From: Oscillospiraceae bacterium
GTDB taxonomy: Bacteria; Bacillota; Clostridia; Oscillospirales; CAG-272
DNA length: 64,000 nucleotides
Assembly: GCA_015064155.1 (NCBI GenBank)
Contig: SVST01000007.1
Location: 1 to 64,000 of the forward strand
Direction of reading: 5' to 3'
In this document: piece by piece, positions 34,691-43,428 of the stretch
Position numbering within the stretch: the first letter of the stretch is position 1
Layout: each line of letters opens with the position of its first letter
The notes under the pieces: generated by a model
Told to the model about the DNA's origin: nothing
The model's database searches: none
What the model saw: the letters and a program-made list of their open reading frames with translations, nothing else
Position numbers and translations under genes: made by a program

Positions 34691-35287
34691 ATGAAGAAGG
34701 AAAGCTTACAAGCGGCAAAGACCGCGTATGGAATTGAGGCGGAATGCTTGCAAAATATGCTGTCGTATTTTGACGAGGACGCATTTTCCGCGGCGGTTGA
34801 GCTGCTCAAAGATGCACCGCGTATCGGCGCATCGGGCTGCGGTCATTCGGGAATTATCTGTCAGCATTTTGCGCACCTGATGTGCTGCATTGAGCGTCCC
34901 GCACGCTTTGTTTCGCCTGCCGAGGCAATTCACGGTGCCACCGGCTTTTTGCAAGAGGGGGACGTGATGCTGCTTGCCTCTCGCGGCGGAAAGACGGCGG
35001 AGCTGTTGCCGATTCTGGATATCTGCAAACGAAAGGGAATCCGCGTGATTACGGTCACCGAAAATCTGGAGTCCCCCTTGGCTACCGGTGCTGACGTGGT
35101 ATTGAAGCAATATGTCAATCGCGAAACCGACAAATACAATTCGCAGGGAACCACCTCGTCCACCGCGCTTTGCATGATCTTCCACGCTCTGCAAACCGCG
35201 TTGATTGAGGAAACCGATTACAAAAACGAGCAATTCGCCGTGATTCATCCCGGCGGTGCCGTTGGCGAACGCCTGAACAAGAAATAA
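34691..35287 (+). CDS. SIS-domain sugar-phosphate isomerase (KpsF/GutQ-like, no CBS domains)
   Basis: The protein has 198 residues and a single SIS domain: RIGASGCGHSGIICQHFAHL, VSPAEAIHGATGFLQEGDVM, LLASRGGKTAELLPIL and FAVIHPGGAVGERL at the end. The arrangement, especially the ending, resembles D-arabinose-5-phosphate isomerase, but the two CBS domains of KpsF/KdsD are missing. It is therefore a stand-alone aldose-ketose isomerase or a related enzyme. It starts 15 nt after the TIM-like gene with AAGGCGGTGCAAC as binding site. Substrate is not evident. Confidence 0.85.
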   Translation: MKKESLQAAKTAYGIEAECLQNMLSYFDEDAFSAAVELLKDAPRIGASGCGHSGIICQHFAHLMCCIERPARFVSPAEAIHGATGFLQEGDVMLLASRGGKTAELLPILDICKRKGIRVITVTENLESPLATGADVVLKQYVNRETDKYNSQGTTSSTALCMIFHALQTALIEETDYKNEQFAVIHPGGAVGERLNKK

Positions 35288-35323
35288 GAAACTAAAAAAC
35301 ACATAAACAAGGAGATTGAAATC

Positions 35324-35944
35324 ATGGAATTTAAGGTTTATCAAAAAGAGCTTGAGCTGCAGTCCAGAGGTTGGATTCCGACCTTCCACGACATTTCCAA
35401 AGAGGTAAACGAGATCGTTGCCGCATCGGGCATTAAGAACGGTACGGTTGCAATCGTATCTCACCACACTACCTGCTCGGTTATGGTCCAGGAATGCTCT
35501 CACGATATCGACAGCTTTGACTTGGAGTATCTCCAGCACGACCTGCTCGACATCATGAGAAAGATGATCCCCGATTTTGCAGAGGAGCATCAGTACCGTC
35601 ATCCCGGTCCGATCCATGCGCAGTTCGGCAGATACGTAAACGAGCCCGGTGACTACTCCAGCATGAACACAGACGGACATCTGCGCAGCGTATTCTTCGG
35701 CAGAAGCGAAACTATGACCATCAAGGACGGCGTTCTGGATGGCGGATTGTTCGCGCACGTTTACTTCATCGACTGGGACCACGTCATTGCGCGTCGCAGA
35801 CAGGTGAACATCACGGTTATGGGTACGACCGAGGACGTTGAGGACAGAAAGTGGAACGGCGGCGAGGTGATCAACACCCGTCACAAGTTTACCGAAGAAG
35901 AAAAGGCATACGATCTGCACTATGATCTGCAGTTGAAGCGCTGA
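35324..35944 (+). CDS. YjbQ/UPF0047-family protein, long form
   Basis: The protein has 206 residues; AAGGAGATTG precedes the ATG. The family core is recognisable: ISKEVNEIVAASGIKNGTV, VSHHTTCSVMVQE, LDIMRKMIP, then NTDGHLRSVFFGRSETMTI and GLFAHVYFIDWD with a following RRRQVNITVMG strand. Ordinary YjbQ proteins have about 140 residues; here an insert (HQYRHPGPIHAQFGRYVN) sits in the middle and a tail of about 40 residues is added. E. coli YjbQ has weak thiamine-phosphate-synthase activity, but the real role of the family is open. Being third in an operon with two sugar-phosphate isomerases suggests a carbohydrate-related role. Confidence 0.85.
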   Translation: MEFKVYQKELELQSRGWIPTFHDISKEVNEIVAASGIKNGTVAIVSHHTTCSVMVQECSHDIDSFDLEYLQHDLLDIMRKMIPDFAEEHQYRHPGPIHAQFGRYVNEPGDYSSMNTDGHLRSVFFGRSETMTIKDGVLDGGLFAHVYFIDWDHVIARRRQVNITVMGTTEDVEDRKWNGGEVINTRHKFTEEEKAYDLHYDLQLKR

Positions 35945-35976
35945 TTCCGATTCTTGATCGGATTGATCAAAAAAAG

Positions 35977-36020
35977 AGATACGGTTTTGTGAATTTTGCA
36001 GAACCGTATTTCTTTTTGCC
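35977..36020 (+). terminator. Terminator of the TIM-SIS-YjbQ operon
   Basis: ATACGGTTTTG pairs with CAGAACCGTAT (35979-36009), followed by TTCTTTTTGCC. Confidence 0.8.
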
Positions 36021-36027
36021 TTTTTCC

Positions 36028-36057
36028 TTGACAGACCGGATTTGAGTGTGCTATAAT
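36028..36057 (+). promoter_or_regulatory. Promoter of the SGNH lipoprotein gene
   Basis: TTGACA (36028-36033) and TATAAT (36052-36057) with an 18-bp spacer. Confidence 0.85.
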
Positions 36058-36106
36058 GAATCTATTAAAACAAGTTCGCCGAGCTCGGTGAAAGAAAGGA
36101 CTTTTT

Positions 36107-38038
36107 ATGAAACGCTATTTCAAAAGATTCATGCTTTTCGTTTGCGTGCTGACGGTGTTTTCCTTGGTGCTGACGGCATGTGGAAACGATGACAAGCCGG
36201 CAGAAACGACCGAGGTGCCCGCAAGCTCCGCAGAAACTCCCGCGTCTTCCGTAGAGGAGCCCGCGTCTTCCGTAGAGGAGCCCGCGTCTTCCGTTGAAGA
36301 GCCCGAGTCCTCCGTTGAAGAGCCCGCGTCTTCCGTAGAAGAGCCCGCGTCTTCCGTAGAGGAGCCCGCGTCTTCCGATGAAGAGCCCGCGTCCTCCGTA
36401 GAAGAGCCCGCGTCTTCCGTTGAAGAACCCGCGTCCTCCGTAGAAGAGCCCGCGTCTTCCGATGAAGAGCCCGCGTCTTCCGATGAAGAGCCCGCGTCTT
36501 CCGTAGAAGAGCCCGAGTCTTCCGTAGAGGAGCCCGCGTCTTCCGTAGAGGAGCCCGCGTCTTCCGTTGAAGAGCCCGCGTCTTCCGATGAAGAGCCCGC
36601 GTCTTCCGTAGAGGAGCCTGCGTCTTCCGTAGAGGAGCCTGCGTCTTCCGTAGAGGAGCCCGCGTCTTCCGTAGAGGAGCCCGAGTCTTCCGTTGAAGAG
36701 CCCGAGTCATCCGTTGAGGAGCCCGCGTCTTCCGATGAAGAGCCCGCGTCCTCCGTAGAAGAGCCCGCGTCTTCCGTTGAGGAGCCCGAGTCCTCCGTTG
36801 AAGAGCCCGCATCTTCCGTTGAAGAGCCCGAGTCTTCCGTTGAAGAGCCCGCGTCTTCCGTTGAGGAGCCCGAAAGCTCCGGTGATGAGCCAACGATCGA
36901 ACCGACCGTGCCGACCTTGTTGTTGGGCGACTTTGATATCTCCGATTACGTCATCATTTACGAAACGCCTGCGGAAAGATCCCAGATGGGGGCTTACTGG
37001 AGAGATGAGTACGATAGCGGTAAGGTAACGGCAACCCGTTTGGCAGAGATGATTCAAGCCAAGTTCGGTGTGGAATTGAAGGTATATCGCGATAAGACGC
37101 GTGCTGTCGGCTCACACGAAATTCTGATTGGAAAAACCAACCGTACCGAATCCTCCTGCGATGCTGTAACCGCCTTGACCGATGATGATTTCTACATCGG
37201 TATGCAAGGGGAAAAGCTGGTGATCTGCGGCGGTGTTGCAGGCTCGACCTACCACGCGCTCGACAACCTGGAGGCTTATTTTGCAACCACGGTCGAAAAC
37301 AGCGCGTACGCGATTGACGAGAGCTCCGAGCTTTCCGGCAGCTACCATCTGCAGCGCATCGCAATGCTCGGCGACAGCATTACCTACGGCGCGTTGGCTA
37401 CCAACTACACCACCAACGGTGCTTTGCTGGGATACCCCAATCAGGTTGGCAGAATGTATTGGCAGGAATGCACGGTAACCGTATATGCACAGCCCGGTGT
37501 TTGTATGCGCCAGGATCTCAGCGGCTTTGTTACCATTCAGCTTTGGACCAACTTTAAGTTGGATCTTGTGAAGAAAGGCTATGACATCGTGCTGATTATG
37601 CTGGGCACGAACGACAGCTATACCGATACCAAAACCGGTGATACCTGGGACGGCGTTTGGACCGATGCCGATGATACCGCTTTCCTCAACAGCGTTGAGC
37701 TGATGGCAAAGACCATCAAACGCTACTCTCCCGACACGGAAATGGTTCTTATGAATTGCCCCGTATACTATCGCACTGCGGCAACGCACGCAAGCCATTA
37801 TCACTCCTCGCCTCGCGTGCTTGCCCTGCAAAAGCAGGCTGCTCTCGATCTGCGGGAAAAGGGCTATAACATTCACTTCTATGATATGAATGCTTATACC
37901 ACCGACAATACGACGGCTTCTCAGTTCCCGGACCTTTTGCATCCCGGTGACGAGGGTCATGAAATCATCGCAAAGGGTGTTGTAGACATGATCAAGCTGC
38001 TCCTGGAGGGCAAAACCGATAAATATCTGATCAACTGA
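36107..38038 (+). CDS. Lipoprotein SGNH/GDSL esterase on a seven-residue-repeat stalk
   Basis: The protein has 643 residues. Signal with lipobox LTAC (Cys near 25) gives a membrane-anchored lipoprotein. Residues 45-255 are about 30 copies of (A/E)SS(V/D)EEP. Residues 265-400 look like the small alpha/beta domain found before alpha-glucuronidases and related enzymes (HEILIGKTNR, YIGMQGEKLVICGG, YHALDNLEAYF). Residues 415-640 form a complete SGNH hydrolase: MLGDSITYG (catalytic Ser, near 423), VYAQPG, IMLGTNDSY and DLLHPGDEGH (Asp/His pair). It probably deacylates a surface or extracellular polysaccharide. It is monocistronic. Confidence 0.9.
   Translation: MKRYFKRFMLFVCVLTVFSLVLTACGNDDKPAETTEVPASSAETPASSVEEPASSVEEPASSVEEPESSVEEPASSVEEPASSVEEPASSDEEPASSVEEPASSVEEPASSVEEPASSDEEPASSDEEPASSVEEPESSVEEPASSVEEPASSVEEPASSDEEPASSVEEPASSVEEPASSVEEPASSVEEPESSVEEPESSVEEPASSDEEPASSVEEPASSVEEPESSVEEPASSVEEPESSVEEPASSVEEPESSGDEPTIEPTVPTLLLGDFDISDYVIIYETPAERSQMGAYWRDEYDSGKVTATRLAEMIQAKFGVELKVYRDKTRAVGSHEILIGKTNRTESSCDAVTALTDDDFYIGMQGEKLVICGGVAGSTYHALDNLEAYFATTVENSAYAIDESSELSGSYHLQRIAMLGDSITYGALATNYTTNGALLGYPNQVGRMYWQECTVTVYAQPGVCMRQDLSGFVTIQLWTNFKLDLVKKGYDIVLIMLGTNDSYTDTKTGDTWDGVWTDADDTAFLNSVELMAKTIKRYSPDTEMVLMNCPVYYRTAATHASHYHSSPRVLALQKQAALDLREKGYNIHFYDMNAYTTDNTTASQFPDLLHPGDEGHEIIAKGVVDMIKLLLEGKTDKYLIN
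36240..36870 (+). repeat. 21-bp in-frame tandem repeat array
   Basis: About 30 units related to gcgtcttccgtagaagagccc encode (A/E)SS(V/D)EEP. Synonymous variation (gtagag, gtagaa, gttgaa, gatgaa) is distributed unevenly, indicating repeated local duplication. The core gcgtcttccg...gagcc is shared with the 18-bp array at 23019-23371. Confidence 0.92.
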
Positions 38039-38054
38039 ATATAGGTGAATATAG

Positions 38055-38100
38055 GCTCTCCCGACAGCCCCAAAGCGGTTTGTCGGGAGAGCTTCTGCTT
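38055..38100 (+). terminator. Terminator of the SGNH lipoprotein gene
   Basis: GCTCTCCCGACA pairs with TGTCGGGAGAGC, followed by TTCTGCTTT. Confidence 0.78.
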
Positions 38101-38133
38101 TGGGAGAGGATGCGAAATTGCCCAAAATATTCC

Positions 38134-38162
38134 TTGACAAGGGATATAAAGTGTGATATAAT
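38134..38162 (+). promoter_or_regulatory. Promoter of the MFS transporter gene
   Basis: Perfect TTGACA (38134-38139) and TATAAT (38157-38162), 17-bp spacer. Confidence 0.88.
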
Positions 38163-38199
38163 AAGCTGTTCATTCAAGATAAGAAAAGAGGATTCATCT

Positions 38200-39480
38200 A
38201 TGTCGAACAGTTTGATTCGTCCAAGGGCAAGAGGCATTGCGTGGATGCTGACCTTGGTGTATTTTGCAAGCTATTTCATGCGAATCAATTTTGCCGTGAT
38301 GATCGTTAAGGTTTGCGCGGATATGAACAAGGCGGAAACCGATCTCGCGATCGTTTTGACGATGCTGACCATTTCATACGGCTTGGGACAGATTATCAAC
38401 GGCTTTTTGGGCGATAAAATCAAGCCCCAGTATATGCTGTCCTTCGGACTTGGTTTGGCGGTGATCTGCAACGTTTGCATGGCTTTCGCGCAAGCCATTC
38501 CGCTGATGATGGCGGTTTGGTGCGTCAACGGCTTTGCGCATTCCATGCTTTGGCCGCCCATCGTTCGCTTGATGTCGGGCTATCTCACCAACGATGAATA
38601 CAGCTACGCAGCCGTTCGCGTTTCTTGGGGCTCTTCGTTTGCAACCATTCTCTTGTATCTTCTGTGCCCCGCGCTCTTGATGGCAATCTCGTGGCGGCAC
38701 GTGATTCTTGCCTGCGCAGCAATCGGTGCTGTGATTTTGGTGGTTTGGCAGATTCTTCACGTACGACTGTTTGATCAGCCGCTGTCCCCCGTGGTTTCTT
38801 CGAACCGTGCCGAGAAGACCAAGACGGTTGGCGAGAAGCTTCCGCGCTACGTTCTTTTTGCCATTCCCATGATTATGCTGGGGATCGTTTTGCAGGGCTC
38901 GCTTCGCGACGGTGTGACCGACTGGATGCCGTCCATTCTGCACGCTCGGTTTGATCTTCCCGCAGAAAATGCGATTTTGTATACCGTGATTCCCGCGATT
39001 TTCAGTGTGTTCAGCTTTATGGGCTTTGATCTGTTGCATCGGAAGCTGTTTCGTAACGAGGTGACTTGTGCAACCGTGATTTTCGTCGGCTCGGCTATCA
39101 GCGCACTTTTGCTTGCATGCTCGGATATGTGGTTCCGGGTTCCTGCCATCGCAATTCTTTTGATGGCGTTGATCATTGCTTGCATGCACGGTATCAATCT
39201 GATGCTGATCACCGTGGTTCCCAAACGGTTTTTGAAAACCGGTAAGGTTTCTACCATGTCGGGTATCTTGAATGCTTGTACATACGTCGGTGCATCGATT
39301 TCGGTGTACGGCTTTGCCGCCCTGAAGGAGCATTTCGACTGGACGTTCGTCTTTTTCTTGTGGTTTGGCATTTCTGCCGCAGGTGCTGTGGTTTGCGGTG
39401 CGATTGCGCCCGTATGGAAGAAATTCAGAAGAGAATATGCCGATACACCGCTTTCCACCGAGGAAGAAGACCCCAAATAA
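38200..39480 (+). CDS. MFS transporter, organophosphate:phosphate antiporter-like (GlpT/UhpT group)
   Basis: The protein has 426 residues from ATG 38200 (AGAGGATTCATCT upstream) and about 12 membrane helices. Signature parts: YFASYFMRINFAVM in TM1, TISYGLGQIINGFLGDK with the MFS loop motif after TM2, ANVC-like NVCMAFAQAI, and VNGFAHSMLWPPIVRLMS, which corresponds to the NGWFQGMGWPP region of GlpT/UhpT. A long charged central loop (RAEKTKTVGEK) splits two six-helix halves. The group imports phosphorylated glycerol or sugars in exchange for phosphate. This fits the nearby isomerase operon, which has no kinase. Substrate is inferred only at group level. Confidence 0.83.
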   Translation: MSNSLIRPRARGIAWMLTLVYFASYFMRINFAVMIVKVCADMNKAETDLAIVLTMLTISYGLGQIINGFLGDKIKPQYMLSFGLGLAVICNVCMAFAQAIPLMMAVWCVNGFAHSMLWPPIVRLMSGYLTNDEYSYAAVRVSWGSSFATILLYLLCPALLMAISWRHVILACAAIGAVILVVWQILHVRLFDQPLSPVVSSNRAEKTKTVGEKLPRYVLFAIPMIMLGIVLQGSLRDGVTDWMPSILHARFDLPAENAILYTVIPAIFSVFSFMGFDLLHRKLFRNEVTCATVIFVGSAISALLLACSDMWFRVPAIAILLMALIIACMHGINLMLITVVPKRFLKTGKVSTMSGILNACTYVGASISVYGFAALKEHFDWTFVFFLWFGISAAGAVVCGAIAPVWKKFRREYADTPLSTEEEDPK

Positions 39481-39500
39481 CCGATTGAGAAAGGAATTGA

Positions 39501-39920
39501 ATGATGATGAATCAGTTGCCGAGAACAAAGGGAATCCACCACGTTGCGCTGAAAGCCGCGGGGTTGGAATCGTTTCAAAAAATGATACGCTTTTATCATG
39601 AACTGTTGGGAATGCCGATCGTACGGACGTGGGGCGAGGGAGATTCCTCCGCCGCGATGCTTGATACGGGTGACGGGGCTGTGCTGGAGTTGTTTGCCAA
39701 TGCGCCCGACGTGCTTGGCGCGGGTGCGCTTCGCCACATTGCGTTTGCTTGCGACGATCCTGACGCTGCCATTGAGCGCGTTCGCCGTGAGGGGTATACG
39801 GTAACGATGGAGCCTAAGGATATTGTCATTCCCTCATGTCCTCCTTACCCTGCAAGAATTGCCTTTTGCATCGGACCCGTAGGGGAGGAAGTCGAATTTT
39901 TCTGCGTCAAGGAGCAGTAA
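39501..39920 (+). CDS. VOC-superfamily (glyoxalase/bleomycin-resistance-fold) protein
   Basis: The protein has 139 residues. Two beta-alpha-beta-beta-beta modules are visible: GIHHVALKAAGLESFQKMIR with YHELLGMPIVRTW and VLELFAN, then RHIAFACDDPDAAIERVRR with IAFCIGPVGEEVEFFC. Likely metal ligands are His (IHHVA), Glu (VLELF), His (LRHIAF) and Glu (VEFF), the usual 2-His-2-Glu set. It could be a lyase, isomerase or dioxygenase; lactoylglutathione-lyase-like is the closest reading. It starts 20 nt after the transporter, so the two are probably cotranscribed. Three consecutive ATG codons make the exact start uncertain by 6 nt. Confidence 0.85.
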   Translation: MMMNQLPRTKGIHHVALKAAGLESFQKMIRFYHELLGMPIVRTWGEGDSSAAMLDTGDGAVLELFANAPDVLGAGALRHIAFACDDPDAAIERVRREGYTVTMEPKDIVIPSCPPYPARIAFCIGPVGEEVEFFCVKEQ

Positions 39921-39997
39921 GCTGCACGGTCGGTGTTGGCTTTACAAAAATTCCCTTTCAAAAAGAGAAATTTTTTTATTTGAAATTGCATTTTTTC

Positions 39998-40026
39998 TTG
40001 ACAAAGCGGAAAAAAGAGTTTATAAT
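39998..40026 (+). promoter_or_regulatory. Promoter of the CofE-like gene
   Basis: Perfect TTGACA (39998-40003) and TATAAT (40021-40026), 17-bp spacer. Confidence 0.88.
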
Positions 40027-40103
40027 AGTAAGGTAATGATCCAGTACAATCTATTTTTTGCAAGAAAGATTTATTTTCTTGCATAGGGAAAGGTTTGAAA
40101 ACA

Positions 40104-41309
40104 ATGAAAACAAATGATCGTAAGGTTGGTACGGTTTCCCGCGGTATTCGTTGTCCGATTATTCGCGAAGGCGATGATCTCGCTGCTATCGTAACCGATA
40201 GCGTTTTGGAAGCTGCTGAATCCGATGGCTTCTCTCTTTGTGACCGCGACGTCATTTCGATGACGGAGTCGATCGTTGCGCGTGCACAGGGGAACTATGC
40301 GACTGTTGATGATATTGCTGCCGATGTGAAGGCAAAGCTTGGCGGCGGAACGATTGGCGTTATTTTCCCGATCTTTTCAAGAAATCGCTTTTCGATTTGC
40401 TTGCGCGGAATTGCAAAGGGCGCAAAGAAGATCGTGCTGATGCTGGGATATCCCTCCGACGAGGTTGGAAACTCGATGATCACCCTCGATCAGCTTGACG
40501 AGGCAGGCGTGAACCCCTATAGCGACGTTCTGACGCTGGAGCGTTACCGTGAACTGTTCGGAAACGATACCAAGCTGGAGTTTACGGGCGTTGACTACGT
40601 GGAATATTACGGCGAGCTGATTCGGTCCTGCGGTACCGAGGTGGAAATCATTTTTGCAAACCAAGCCAAAACGATCTTGAACTATACCGATTGTGTTCTG
40701 ACTTGTGATATTCACACCCGTGCACGTACCAAGCGCATTCTGAAGGCTGCAGGTGCGAAGATCGTTTGCGGATTGGACGATATTTTGAATGCTCCCGTGA
40801 ACGGCAGCGGATGCAATGAGCAGTACGGTCTGCTTGGATCTAATAAGTCTACCGAGGATAAGGTAAAGCTGTTCCCGCGCTATTGTCAGCCTTTGGTAGA
40901 AGAGGTTCAGGCACGTATTCTGGAAAGAACCGGAAAGCACGTGGAGGTTATGGTCTACGGTGACGGTGCGTTCAAGGATCCCAAGGGAAAGATTTGGGAG
41001 CTGGCTGACCCCGTGGTATCTCCTGCCTTTACCGACGGCTTGATCGGTACGCCGAACGAATTGAAGCTGAAGTATCTTGCCGACAACGACTATAAGGATC
41101 TTTCGGGCGAGGCGCTGAAAAAGGCGATCTCCGAGAGCATTCGTTCCAAGGACGGTTCGTCTTTGGTTGGTAACATGGCAGCGCAGGGTACAACTCCTCG
41201 CCAGCTCACCGACTTGATCGGTTCGCTGTGCGACCTGACCAGCGGATCGGGTGACAAGGGTACTCCCGTCGTTTTGGTGCAGGGCTACTTTGATAATTAC
41301 ACGAACTGA
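40104..41309 (+). CDS. Coenzyme F420-0:L-glutamate ligase-like (CofE/FbiB family) protein
   Basis: The protein has 401 residues from ATG 40104, 10 nt after GGGAAAGG. The beginning RGIRCPIIREGDDLAAIVTD and DRDVISMTESIVARAQG match the CofE fold, where the Glu/Ser-containing segment binds GTP and metal. Later conserved-looking parts are GDGAFKDPKGKIWELADPVV and SSLVGNMAAQGTTPRQLTDL. CofE is about 250 residues; this protein is longer by a central insert. No other F420 gene is in the window, and Clostridia generally do not make F420, so another gamma-glutamylation or amide-ligase reaction is more likely. It is monocistronic between its promoter and a terminator. Confidence 0.75.
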   Translation: MKTNDRKVGTVSRGIRCPIIREGDDLAAIVTDSVLEAAESDGFSLCDRDVISMTESIVARAQGNYATVDDIAADVKAKLGGGTIGVIFPIFSRNRFSICLRGIAKGAKKIVLMLGYPSDEVGNSMITLDQLDEAGVNPYSDVLTLERYRELFGNDTKLEFTGVDYVEYYGELIRSCGTEVEIIFANQAKTILNYTDCVLTCDIHTRARTKRILKAAGAKIVCGLDDILNAPVNGSGCNEQYGLLGSNKSTEDKVKLFPRYCQPLVEEVQARILERTGKHVEVMVYGDGAFKDPKGKIWELADPVVSPAFTDGLIGTPNELKLKYLADNDYKDLSGEALKKAISESIRSKDGSSLVGNMAAQGTTPRQLTDLIGSLCDLTSGSGDKGTPVVLVQGYFDNYTN

Positions 41310-41317
41310 TGAAACCA

Positions 41318-41355
41318 ATCGGATCCTTTCTTTTGAGGGGATCCGATTTTTTTGG
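41318..41355 (+). terminator. Terminator of the CofE-like gene
   Basis: ATCGGATCC (41318-41326) pairs with GGATCCGAT (41339-41347), followed by TTTTTTGG. Confidence 0.88.
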
Positions 41356-41396
41356 CGTTTTGTGGATAGGTTACGTGTTTTTTTCGTCTTTATATA

Positions 41397-41425
41397 TTGT
41401 AATTTTGTAAAAGATATGGTATAAT
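41397..41425 (+). promoter_or_regulatory. Promoter of the rfbABC operon
   Basis: TTGTAA (41397-41402), a 17-bp spacer and TATAAT (41420-41425). Confidence 0.78.
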
Positions 41426-41485
41426 GAAACCAACTGTAGCAGGATATACGCTGCATGAGAAACGAAGAGAGGACGGACAGACATC

Positions 41486-42373
41486 ATGAAAGGTATTATT
41501 TTAGCAGGCGGCGCAGGAACTCGATTGTACCCGTTGACGATGGTAACGTCAAAACAGCTATTACCGATCTATGACAAACCGATGATCTACTATCCGCTGT
41601 CTACCTTGATGCTTGCGGGGATCAAGGATATTCTGATTATTTCGACCCCTACGGATCTTCCCAATTTTGAACGCCTTTTGGGGGATGGCTCGCAGTACGG
41701 CGTCAGCTTGTCTTATAAGGTACAGCCATCGCCCGACGGCTTGGCGCAGGCATTCCTCATCGGTGAGGAGTTTATTGGCAACGATGCTTGTGCGATGGTG
41801 CTGGGAGATAATATTTTCTACGGAAACGGCTTTGGAAAAACGCTGCGTGCCGCAACCGCCAACGCAGAGGGAGAGGCAAGAGCTACCGTGTTTGGATATT
41901 ACGTCAACGATCCCGAACGCTTTGGTATCGTGGAGTTTGATGCCAACGGTAAGGCAATCTCCTTGGAGGAGAAGCCAAAGCAGCCGAAGAGCAACTATGC
42001 GGTAACCGGTCTTTATTTCTATCCTGCCGGTGTGAGCGAAAAGGCAAAGACGGTAAAGCCATCGGCTCGCGGGGAATTGGAGATCACCACGCTCAACGAA
42101 ATGTATCTCAAGGAGGATTCCTTGGACGTTCAGCTTCTCGGCCGCGGCTTTGCTTGGCTGGATACGGGAACGATGGACAGCTTGGCAGAAGCTACCGATT
42201 TCGTTCGCATGATTCAAAGCAGACAGGGAATCGAAATCTCCGCCCCCGAGGAAATTGCCTATAAAAACGGCTGGATCACCAAGGAAGGTCTATTGCAATC
42301 AGCCGAAAAATACGGAAAATCTCCTTACGGACAGCATTTGAAGAATGTTGCCGACGGAAAATTCCAATACTGA
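41486..42373 (+). CDS. rfbA: Glucose-1-phosphate thymidylyltransferase
   Basis: The protein has 295 residues. [17 protein letters not shown] is the nucleotidyltransferase signature, followed by [32 protein letters not shown] (metal Asp), [21 protein letters not shown] and [14 protein letters not shown], all typical of RmlA. It converts glucose-1-phosphate and dTTP to dTDP-glucose, the first step of the dTDP-sugar pathway for cell-surface glycans. It is first in an operon with rfbB and rfbC. Confidence 0.96.
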   Translation: MKGIILAGGAGTRLYPLTMVTSKQLLPIYDKPMIYYPLSTLMLAGIKDILIISTPTDLPNFERLLGDGSQYGVSLSYKVQPSPDGLAQAFLIGEEFIGNDACAMVLGDNIFYGNGFGKTLRAATANAEGEARATVFGYYVNDPERFGIVEFDANGKAISLEEKPKQPKSNYAVTGLYFYPAGVSEKAKTVKPSARGELEITTLNEMYLKEDSLDVQLLGRGFAWLDTGTMDSLAEATDFVRMIQSRQGIEISAPEEIAYKNGWITKEGLLQSAEKYGKSPYGQHLKNVADGKFQY

Positions 42374-42396
42374 TCAATCGGAAAGGAAACGGAACT

Positions 42397-43416
42397 ATGA
42401 CTATTATCGTAACCGGTGGAGCCGGATTTATCGGAAGCAACTTTGTGTTCCACATGTTGAAAAAGTATCCCGACTACCGTATCGTTTGCTTGGATAAGCT
42501 GACTTATGCGGGCAATCTCTCAACCCTTGCGCCCGTAATGGACAACCCGAATTTCCGCTTCGTGAAAGCCGATATCTGTGACCGCAAGGCGGTGTACGGG
42601 CTGTTTGAAGAGGAGCATCCCGATATCGTGGTCAACTTTGCGGCAGAAAGCCACGTTGACCGTTCGATCGAAAATCCCGGTGTGTTCTTGGAAACCAACA
42701 TCATGGGTACGGCTGTCATGATGGATGCTTGCCGTCAGTACGGCATCACGCGTTACCATCAGGTTTCTACCGACGAGGTGTACGGTGATCTTCCCCTGGA
42801 TCGTCCCGATCTGTTTTTCACCGAGGAAACCCCGATTCACACCAGCAGCCCCTATTCGTCTTCCAAGGCGGGTGCCGATCTTTTGGTGCTGGCATACCAC
42901 CGCACCTTTGGCTTGCCCGTAACCATCAGCCGTTGCTCGAACAACTACGGTCCTTATCATTTTCCCGAAAAGCTGATTCCCCTGATGATCGCAAACGCGC
43001 TGAACGATAAGCCCTTGCCCGTTTACGGTGAGGGATTGAACGTTCGTGATTGGCTGTATGTGGAGGATCACTGTAAGGCAATCGATCTTATTATCCATAA
43101 GGGACGTGTCGGTGAGGTTTATAACATCGGCGGTCACAACGAGATGAAGAATATTGACATTGTCAAGATCATTTGCAAGGAGCTTGGAAAGCCCGAGTCG
43201 CTGATTACCTACGTAACCGACCGCAAGGGACACGATATGCGATATGCCATCGATCCCACCAAGATTCACAACGAGCTTGGCTGGCTGCCCGAAACCATGT
43301 TTGCCGACGGTATTAAGAAGACCATTCAGTGGTATCTTGACAACCGTGAATGGTGGGAAACCATTATTTCGGGTGAGTATCAGAACTACTATGAAAAAAT
43401 GTACGGAAACCGTTGA
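42397..43416 (+). CDS. rfbB: dTDP-glucose 4,6-dehydratase
   Basis: The protein has 339 residues. It has the Rossmann motif VTGGAGFIGSNFV, HVDRSIENP, the catalytic STDEVYGDL (Thr-Asp-Glu), YSSSKAGADL with the Tyr-x3-Lys pair, and NNYGPYHFPEKLIP, all characteristic of RmlB rather than other extended SDRs. It makes dTDP-4-keto-6-deoxyglucose. The gene lies 23 nt after rfbA and 12 nt before rfbC. Confidence 0.96.
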   Translation: MTIIVTGGAGFIGSNFVFHMLKKYPDYRIVCLDKLTYAGNLSTLAPVMDNPNFRFVKADICDRKAVYGLFEEEHPDIVVNFAAESHVDRSIENPGVFLETNIMGTAVMMDACRQYGITRYHQVSTDEVYGDLPLDRPDLFFTEETPIHTSSPYSSSKAGADLLVLAYHRTFGLPVTISRCSNNYGPYHFPEKLIPLMIANALNDKPLPVYGEGLNVRDWLYVEDHCKAIDLIIHKGRVGEVYNIGGHNEMKNIDIVKIICKELGKPESLITYVTDRKGHDMRYAIDPTKIHNELGWLPETMFADGIKKTIQWYLDNREWWETIISGEYQNYYEKMYGNR

Positions 43417-43428
43417 GTGAGGTCGTAT

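Noticed and set aside
34691..35287. SIS protein as 6-phospho-3-hexuloisomerase of the ribulose-monophosphate pathway
   Set aside because: The partner hexulose-phosphate synthase is absent and the ending HPGGAVGERL is closer to arabinose-5-phosphate isomerases.
36129..36893. Long antisense frame of 254 codons through the 21-bp repeat array, rich in Arg, Lys and Thr
   Set aside because: It has no ribosome site and its open state follows from the repeated codons of the sense lipoprotein. The same happens opposite the 18-bp array at 23013-23471.
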